A stretch of DNA of 64,000 bases. Source: DATMXT01 sp963662765. GTDB lineage: Bacteria > Bacillota > Clostridia > Oscillospirales > Feifaniaceae. Position 1 is the first letter of the stretch, and each line of letters begins with the position of its first letter. The position numbers and the translations under genes were made by a program. Below the pieces are notes generated by a model. It searched no databases. It was not told the origin of the DNA and saw only the letters and a program-made list of their open reading frames with translations. The stretch lies in assembly GCA_963662765.2 (NCBI GenBank), contig CAXXUP010000008.1, forward strand, positions 372,001 through 436,000, written 5' to 3'. Shown in pieces: positions 58,950 through 64,000 of the stretch.

Positions 58950-59654
58950 CTATTCGGCCTCCTGCTCCTCAACCGAAATGGTGCGGGCCAGGTAGGTCAG
59001 TTTATCGCCTTCATAAGTCTCGCAGCGCATCGGGAGCCCCAGCTCCACACTGACCCAGTAATATTCGGTCTGGGGAAGGGCGGGGTCTTCGAGCTTCACA
59101 TAGAGCACCTGCCGGGAGTCCAGCTCTGCCCAACCGGCCTCGGCAATAGCCGAGGGGTCAATTTTTAAAAGATATTCGATGTCGGCCATGCCGAGCTGCC
59201 GCAGCGGTGCGTAGGCCGCCGAATAGGGAAGCGTGGCACCGTTGACCGTGACGGTATTCCCGGTACGCTTGACGGTGCGGGTGACGCTGCCGTCCTCCTT
59301 TAAGGTGATCTCGTAGTCGGTTCCGGTGCGGACAAGGCTGCCCACCCGGGTACGGGAGCCGGAGTCGGCGTAGACCGTCGTCTCGGTCTCCCAAGTGATG
59401 CCAGCCGGCACTTCATACTGACCCAGCAGCGTCAAAAAGTGTTCGGGTGTCAGCTCCTCGTAGGCGAGCGGCCGCCCGCCCTCCGGGAGGGAGAGCGCCT
59501 CGTTGTCCGAAAACTCACTGCCCGGCATGGGGGAAATGTCGTTTTCGGGCTCTATCCAAGTGCGCTTGGCGTACCAAAAGGTGACGAGCGCCGCAATGGC
59601 GAGCACCAACATCAGGGTGCCGGCCGTAAGCCTGGGCTTCACACTGCTCTTCAT
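58950..59654 (-). CDS. Hypothetical membrane-anchored protein
   Basis: A 234-residue protein with an N-terminal membrane segment (TAGTLMLVLAIAALVTFWYA), then an outside domain that is rich in strands: ITWETETTVYADSGSRTRVG, LVRTGTDYEITLKEDGSVT and VTVNGATLPY. The pattern of repeated strands resembles lipoprotein-carrier (LolA-like) or DUF4412-type folds, but this is a guess. Its promoter is one arm of the symmetric element at 59740-59769. Confidence 0.6.
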   Translation of the reverse strand: MKSSVKPRLTAGTLMLVLAIAALVTFWYAKRTWIEPENDISPMPGSEFSDNEALSLPEGGRPLAYEELTPEHFLTLLGQYEVPAGITWETETTVYADSGSRTRVGSLVRTGTDYEITLKEDGSVTRTVKRTGNTVTVNGATLPYSAAYAPLRQLGMADIEYLLKIDPSAIAEAGWAELDSRQVLYVKLEDPALPQTEYYWVSVELGLPMRCETYEGDKLTYLARTISVEEQEAE

Positions 59655-59739
59655 CGGATGACCTGCATAATCCTTCCTGCAAAATCGTCCCCGGCCTTCG
59701 CAGACGCCGGTGGGCAAAATGGCCTGGTGCTTAACGGAT

Positions 59740-59769
59740 ATTGTATCACAGCGAAACCTGTGATACAAT
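59740..59769. promoter_or_regulatory. Symmetric divergent promoter in a perfect inverted repeat
   Basis: ATTGTATCACAG and CTGTGATACAAT pair perfectly around CGAAAC. On each strand the same palindrome supplies TTGTAT, a 17-base spacer and TACAAT, so one element makes two equal promoters facing opposite ways, toward 59654 (minus) and 59821 (plus). Confidence 0.75.
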
Positions 59770-59820
59770 ACGAAGATAATAACGCAGCGCCGGGGGCGCC
59801 GCTTAACCGGGGTGGCTATT

Positions 59821-60261
59821 TTGAGCAGTAATTATGAAATCAGGGAGCGCCTGAAAAAATATCAGGAATTTCAGCAGGAGATGTGCGACGAGTGTGGCTA
59901 CGAAGGCACTTTTGGAGTGACGAAGCCTCGCGTTTCGGCGTTTTTTCGGGTGCCGATTTCGGCCGGCATGCTGTTCGGCGCCGGCCTGCTGTGGCAGTAT
60001 TTGCTGGGGGAAAATCCGGTGGCCTGGTTTTTCCTCTTCCCGCCCATCGTCATCTTCTATCTTTATTTTCTGAATCGGCGGGACGTCGTCTGCCCCAATT
60101 GCGGCGCCAGACGCCGCCGCACCGAGACCTTTGCCGTGGCCTACGACTCAAACAAGTACGACCGCATTGAGTATGGCGCGCAGGCCGAATCCAACACCGC
60201 CCACATTCTGGCCTATATGGAAGAATTCGACAAAACCGGCAAACGTGAGAACCTGGCCTGA
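59821..60261 (+). CDS. Small membrane protein with two zinc-ribbon-like Cys pairs
   Basis: A 146-residue protein, not recognised. Residues 18-30 contain CDECGYEG, then two membrane segments (VPISAGMLFGAGLLWQYLL and WFFLFPPIVIFYLYFL), then VVCPNCGARRRRTETFAV. The two C-x-x-C pairs may form one zinc site across the membrane hairpin ends, both on the cytosolic side. TTG 59821 follows GGGGTGG; GTG 59812 is also open. Confidence 0.65.
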   Translation: MSSNYEIRERLKKYQEFQQEMCDECGYEGTFGVTKPRVSAFFRVPISAGMLFGAGLLWQYLLGENPVAWFFLFPPIVIFYLYFLNRRDVVCPNCGARRRRTETFAVAYDSNKYDRIEYGAQAESNTAHILAYMEEFDKTGKRENLA

Positions 60262-60308
60262 AACGGCAGATTTTCTTCATATCTTCGGCGGTCGGCCTGC
60301 GTAAAAAT

Positions 60309-60336
60309 AGTCCCTGCCGTTTTACTGGCAGGGACT
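60309..60336. terminator. Bidirectional terminator between convergent genes
   Basis: AGTCCCTGCC / GGCAGGGACT, ten-bp stem with an eight-base loop; T-rich on the minus strand side (ATTTTTAC). Confidence 0.88.
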
Positions 60337-60360
60337 TTACAATTCAGCTGATCTGAAGGG

Positions 60361-60822
60361 TCACATTTTGGCGAGGGTCTGCAGCACTTCCTCGATGTCG
60401 GGCAGCTGCCCGATCGGGTAGACCTTGACCCATTTGATGACACCCTTCTCGTCGATGATGATGTTGACCCGCCCCGACATGCCGTACTCCTCGATGAAAA
60501 TACCGTAGTCCTTAGCGACTTTGCCGTGGGGATAAAAGTCACAAAGCAGGCGTACGTCCTCAATGCCTAAAACCGACGCCCAGGCCTTTTTGCAGGCGTG
60601 CGGGTCGACGCTCAGCCCGAAGGGAACTGTGCCGAGCTCCTCGAACTTCGCAAAGTTGCGCTCCAGCGAACGCATTTGATCGGTGCACACACCCGTCCAG
60701 GCGATGGGGTGCCAGGACAGCAGCACTTTTTTCCCCTTCAGCTCCGATAGTGTAACCGGCTTTTCGAAAGCATCCTCAAGCGTAAAGTCGGGTGCTTTGG
60801 TTCCAACTTCAATGGGCGTCAT
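60361..60822 (-). CDS. Peroxiredoxin (AhpC/TSA family)
   Basis: A 153-residue thiol peroxidase. The peroxidatic Cys46 is in HPIAWTGVCTDQM, matching the P-x-x-x-T-x-x-C pattern. Other Cys residues lie in PHACKKAW and LLCDFYP, the latter a possible resolving Cys. The strand GVIKWVKVYPIG is the usual end. ATG 60822 is eight bases from GGAGG; GTG 60825 is directly before it. Monocistronic, likely for peroxide defence in an anaerobe. Confidence 0.92.
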   Translation of the reverse strand: MTPIEVGTKAPDFTLEDAFEKPVTLSELKGKKVLLSWHPIAWTGVCTDQMRSLERNFAKFEELGTVPFGLSVDPHACKKAWASVLGIEDVRLLCDFYPHGKVAKDYGIFIEEYGMSGRVNIIIDEKGVIKWVKVYPIGQLPDIEEVLQTLAKM

Positions 60823-61202
60823 CACAATTACCTCCTATTATAGTATAGGTTTATTTTACCACACAATTCTCCTGTAATCCAGCAAATTTTCTTTTTATTT
60901 GAGTGGTTTGCTGCCACGCGGTATATAACCCGCCGCAAAATAGAACACATTTCCACATATATTATCCGGTATTGCATAAAATAATACGACCATATACGTA
61001 ACTTGGCTTGTTTTCTGTGCGTATTTTAGGGAAGAACACCGAAAAACTTTATCACTTTTTGCGGTTGACTCGCAGATAGTCGAAACCAAATTTTGAATAT
61101 CGTTTACAATTTGTTCTCACATTCAACACTACAGGTTAATAAAGTCTATTTATACTATAAACGAAGAACAGATACTAACCCCCCTCCTTTTAATTGCAAA
61201 TA
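60823..61202. other. Gene-less AT-rich stretch before an orphan terminator
   Basis: About 380 bases with no convincing coding frame. It contains the promoter region of the peroxiredoxin gene on the left (TTATAGTATAGG-type sequence near 60840) and no recognised element elsewhere, but the plus strand ends in a strong terminator at 61203. Confidence 0.55.
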
Positions 61203-61243
61203 AAAATAGAACGCTCCGTCTGCCCAGCGGAGCGTTCTATTTT
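61203..61243. terminator. Strong terminator with no gene assigned
   Basis: A 16-bp perfect stem AAAATAGAACGCTCCG / CGGAGCGTTCTATTTT with a nine-base loop and T-runs on both sides. No coding gene ends here on either strand; it lies before the nifS-like gene on the plus strand. Confidence 0.88.
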
Positions 61244-61394
61244 TATATTTGCTTGCACAAAAGCGCTTGGCGCATTATTTTTCCAGCCGCAGCTATAAAA
61301 AGGGCTTCTCGATGACATAATTGCTCTTTATTTTGCCGGCGGCCTGTGGTACAATATGTTCGCTTATCAAACAGTCCTAGGCGGTGGTGTCAAC

Positions 61395-62507
61395 TTGCAT
61401 TATCTCGACAATTCGGCCACGACAAAGGTGTACGAAGCTGCCCGGCAGCGCATGAATTATCTGATGGAGGAGTGCTTTGGCAATCCGTCTTCGGTGCATC
61501 AGGCAGGCATTACGGCTGCGGCCGAGCTGCGCCGTGCCCGCCAGTCGGTGGCGGCGGGGCTTGGCTGTGAGCCGGAGAGCGTGATATTCACCTCCGGCGG
61601 TACCGAGGCCGACAACATGGCCATCTTCGGGCTGGCCGATCGACATCTTGGTGCCAAGATCGTGACGACCGATGCCGAGCACCCGGCGGTGCTGGAGTCG
61701 GTGCGGGAACTGGGTCGGCGGGGCTTTGAGCCGGTCTTTTTGCCGACGATGGGCGGTGCGCCCGACATGGAACAGGTGGCCCGCGCCATTGACAGCAATA
61801 CAGCGCTTGTCGTCATGATGCTGGTCAACAACGAGACCGGCGCCATTTTTCCCGTCGACAAGACAGCGGCCCACATTCACGCCCATTCAAAGGCGAAATT
61901 TCATATCGATGCGGTACAGGCCTTCGGCCGGGTGCCCTTTTCGGCAAAGACCTTGATGTGCGACACTTTAGCCGTCAGCTCCCACAAGATCGGTGGCCCC
62001 AAGGGGGTCGGCGCCCTCTACATCGCCCCCGGCATCCACCTGACCCGCACCGTATTCGGCGGCGGACAGGAGGGCGGAATCCGTTCCGGCACCGAGAATA
62101 TGCCCGGCATCGCGGGTTTTGGGGCTGCCGTAGAGGAGACCTTCCGAGACGGTGCGGCCCGCCGGGCCGCCATACGCGCACTGCGGGACTACGCCGCAGC
62201 CGGACTTGAAAAAGCCGGTGCCGTCATCAACAACCCGCCGCGGCCCGCCCCCCACATTCTGAACTTCTCGGTGGCAGGCCATAAGGCCGAGCCGACCTTA
62301 AACCGGCTGTCTGAGCTTGGCATTTGCGTCTCGGCGGGCTCCGCCTGCAGCGCCGGCAAAAAGCGGCACAGCCATGTCCTTGCCGCCATGGGTCTGTCTG
62401 AGGCGCTGCTCGACAGCGCCTTGCGCTGTTCCATGTGCCTTGAGACAACAAAGGAGGATATCGACGCCCTGATCGCCGCCGTCGCCTCCATCACTGGCTG
62501 TGAATAG
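61395..62507 (+). CDS. Cysteine desulfurase (NifS/IscS family, NifZ-like)
   Basis: A 370-residue PLP enzyme that takes sulfur from cysteine as a persulfide. It starts LHYLDNSATTKVY, has TSGGTEADNMAIFG (about residues 65-78), the PLP-binding Lys in AVSSHKIGGPKGVG, GGGQEGGIRSGTEN and the sulfur-carrying Cys in SAGSACSAGKKRHSHVL. TTG 61395 is chosen because GGCGGTGGTG is upstream; ATG 61356 overlaps the probable -10 box TACAAT (61350-61355). The next gene is thiI, so, as in Bacillus nifZ-thiI, it probably feeds 4-thiouridine synthesis in tRNA. Confidence 0.9.
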   Translation: MHYLDNSATTKVYEAARQRMNYLMEECFGNPSSVHQAGITAAAELRRARQSVAAGLGCEPESVIFTSGGTEADNMAIFGLADRHLGAKIVTTDAEHPAVLESVRELGRRGFEPVFLPTMGGAPDMEQVARAIDSNTALVVMMLVNNETGAIFPVDKTAAHIHAHSKAKFHIDAVQAFGRVPFSAKTLMCDTLAVSSHKIGGPKGVGALYIAPGIHLTRTVFGGGQEGGIRSGTENMPGIAGFGAAVEETFRDGAARRAAIRALRDYAAAGLEKAGAVINNPPRPAPHILNFSVAGHKAEPTLNRLSELGICVSAGSACSAGKKRHSHVLAAMGLSEALLDSALRCSMCLETTKEDIDALIAAVASITGCE

Positions 62508-62613
62508 GCTTTGACCGTGTGGCTTTGCCGTCCCGTCCCTTTGCGACGAAAAAATTTTGACCTTTAATCAAAATACCGGCACACAATAATAAATGATCCA
62601 CCGGAGGGACGTC

Positions 62614-63864
62614 ATGCAGGAAATCATCCTTTTAAAATACGGTGAGTTGTCGCTCAAGGGACTCAACAAGTCCCATTTTGAGGCGGCACTCATGCGCAAC
62701 CTAAAGCACCGGTTAAAGCGAGTCGGGCGGTATTCCTACCAGACCATGCAATCGACGGTCTACATTACGCCGCAGGAGTCTTATGAGACTGAGACCGAAG
62801 GGTTTGGCCCAACGCCGGTCGACCTTGCGTGGGAAGAGTGCCTTCGGGTCTTCGGCTTTTCGGCGGCGTCCCGTGCGGTGCTATGCGAAAAGGACATGGA
62901 GAAAATCAAAGAGACGGCGACGGAGTATCTTGGCGGTGCCCTGCAACAGGCACGCACCTTTAAGGTGGAGTCCCGCCGGGCCGACAAGACCTTTCCCTTA
63001 AAATCGCCTGAAATCTCTGCTGAACTCGGCTTCGCGCTGCTTGAAGCCTTCCCGCACCTCAAAGTCGACGTTCACCATCCCGAAGTCACGGTGGTCTGCG
63101 AGATCCGAGACCTTTCAGCCTGCATCCACGCCAGCGCAACGGAGGCTGCAGGCGGACTGCCGGTGGAGACCAGCGGCCGGGGCATGCTGCTGCTGTCGGG
63201 CGGAATCGATTCGCCGGTGGCCGGTTGGATGATGGCGCGCCGCGGACTCCGCATTGATGCCGTCCACTTCCAGAGCCCGCCCTACACGAGCCCCAAAGCC
63301 CGCCAGAAAGTGGTGGAGCTGGCGGGGCTCATCTCCCGCTGGACGGGGGACATCGACTTGTACATCGTGCCCTTTACGGCGGTGCAAGAGCAGATCAAGG
63401 AGCACTGCCATCCCGAACTTTCCACCGTCATCATGCGCCGGTGCATGGTGCGCATTGCGCAGGAGATTGCAAGCAGAGCCTACGGCAGCTGTCTTGTGAC
63501 CGGTGAAAGCTTAGGCCAAGTGGCAAGCCAGACCATAGGCGGCCTTACCGCAACCAACGCAGTGGCCGAAATCCCGGTGCTGCGCCCCTGCATCGGCATG
63601 GACAAGGAGGACATCGTGCGCATCGCCAGGCGAATTGGCACCTTTGAAAAGTCCATTGAGCCCTATGAGGACTGCTGCGCCCTCTTTTCACCCAAGCACC
63701 CCAAGACAAACCCGGCGCTTTTGGCCGTGGCCGAGGATGAGGCGCAGTTTGACTACGCCGCCGCCTGCGCCGCCGCTGTGCAGGGCACCGAGCTGACCTA
63801 TGTCCGCTACGGCCGCGGGATTGACTCGCAGGGCCGCCCTTTCGAGGAGGAAGATAAAAAATGA
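62614..63864 (+). CDS. thiI: tRNA 4-thiouridine synthetase ThiI (without rhodanese domain)
   Basis: A 416-residue enzyme that makes s4U8 in tRNA with persulfide from the neighbouring desulfurase. The N-terminal ferredoxin-like and THUMP domains (about residues 1-165) begin MQEIILLKYGELSLKG. The PP-loop ATP site is GMLLLSGGIDSPVAGWMMAR (about residue 191), followed by HFQSPPYTSPKA and EPYEDCCALFSPKHPKTNP. The C-terminal rhodanese domain of E. coli ThiI is absent, as is normal in Bacillota. ATG 62614 follows CGGAGG; ATG 62593 has none. Confidence 0.95.
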   Translation: MQEIILLKYGELSLKGLNKSHFEAALMRNLKHRLKRVGRYSYQTMQSTVYITPQESYETETEGFGPTPVDLAWEECLRVFGFSAASRAVLCEKDMEKIKETATEYLGGALQQARTFKVESRRADKTFPLKSPEISAELGFALLEAFPHLKVDVHHPEVTVVCEIRDLSACIHASATEAAGGLPVETSGRGMLLLSGGIDSPVAGWMMARRGLRIDAVHFQSPPYTSPKARQKVVELAGLISRWTGDIDLYIVPFTAVQEQIKEHCHPELSTVIMRRCMVRIAQEIASRAYGSCLVTGESLGQVASQTIGGLTATNAVAEIPVLRPCIGMDKEDIVRIARRIGTFEKSIEPYEDCCALFSPKHPKTNPALLAVAEDEAQFDYAAACAAAVQGTELTYVRYGRGIDSQGRPFEEEDKK

Positions 63865-64000
63865 TCGCCGAAATCATCTGCGTTGGCACCGAGCTGCTGC
63901 TCGGCAACGTCACCAACACCAACGCCACCTTTTTGTCCCAGAAGCTGTCGGAGCTTGGCATCTACGTCTACCACCACACGGTGGTGGGGGACAACCACGC
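63861..64000 (+). CDS. cinA: CinA-like competence/damage-inducible protein, partial
   Basis: The first 46 residues of a CinA-family protein with the molybdopterin-binding-like fold: MIAEIICVGTELLLGNVTNT, then NATFLSQKLSELGI and YVYHHTVVGDN. ATG 63861 overlaps the thiI stop by four bases. The rest, including any C-terminal nicotinamide-nucleotide amidase domain, lies beyond the window. Confidence 0.9.
   Translation, partial: MIAEIICVGTELLLGNVTNTNATFLSQKLSELGIYVYHHTVVGDNH

Noticed and set aside
1..64000. tRNA, rRNA, tmRNA, SRP or RNase P RNA genes
   Set aside because: No characteristic TpsiC-arm, tmRNA or other conserved RNA cores were found by eye in the intergenic regions.

Overview
The window reads as chromosome of a GC-rich member of the Clostridia (Bacillota). 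The evidence is the Gram-positive gene set (an LCP wall ligase, UppP, a Jag/KH-R3H protein, the YidC-YidD-RnpA-RpmH block, an alpha2-type glycyl-tRNA synthetase, a NifS/ThiI pair, an S6-SSB-S18 operon), anaerobic redox genes (NfnAB, the redox repressor Rex, a Cat1-type CoA transferase) and strong AGGAGG ribosome binding sites, often paired with TTG or GTG starts. Genus cannot be fixed from the sequence. No rRNA, tRNA, transposase, phage gene or CRISPR array was seen.

Layout. 0-5.3 kb: partial LCP protein, QueT transporter, then NfnAB followed by RidA, creatininase and GNAT genes. 5.4-10.9 kb: a nucleoside ABC importer (ATPase and two permeases) with two nucleoside hydrolases, but no substrate-binding lipoprotein. 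11-14 kb: small lipoprotein, a D-cysteine desulfhydrase-type PLP enzyme, a DMT exporter, a PC4-like protein. 14-18.3 kb: an acyl-CoA operon in which a thiolase-fold protein with an aldolase-like active site is paired with a DUF35 protein. 18.4-22.4 kb: glyQS, a DUF3048 lipoprotein and gltX. 22.5-26.8 kb: an ATC-hydrolase-family protein, a small membrane protein and a YdjG/YdjI-like zinc-ribbon plus SPFH module. 26.9-32.1 kb: three tandem AGCS alanine/glycine symporters, each with its own promoter, leader and terminator. 32.8-40 kb: uppP, ftsK/spoIIIE, asparaginase, an Ogg1-type glycosylase and rex. 39.6-40.0 kb: DnaA-box-like sites and an array of eight palindromes. 40-44.4 kb: rpsF-ssb-rpsR-thioesterase-Smr-cca-tsaD. 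44.4-51.4 kb: hypothetical membrane genes (one frameshifted), two B3/B4-domain proteins flanking an amidohydrolase, an XRE regulator, ychF and an acyltransferase-like membrane protein. 51.4-52.4 kb: PNPOx-family protein divergent from an HxlR regulator. 52.4-55.7 kb: jag, yidC, yidD, rnpA, rpmH. 56-60.8 kb: hypothetical genes, two DMT exporters, a symmetric divergent promoter, a peroxiredoxin. 61.4-64 kb: nifS-like gene, thiI and the start of cinA.

The most unusual items are the Ltp2-like aldolase/DUF35 pair, the palindrome array at 39.8 kb, the structured leader RNA in front of the third AGCS gene, the symmetric promoter at 59.75 kb, and a CCA-adding enzyme that has lost one metal-binding aspartate. 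Starts were reassigned wherever a Shine-Dalgarno sequence clearly pointed to an internal codon. All family calls come from reading motifs by eye; none was checked against a database.
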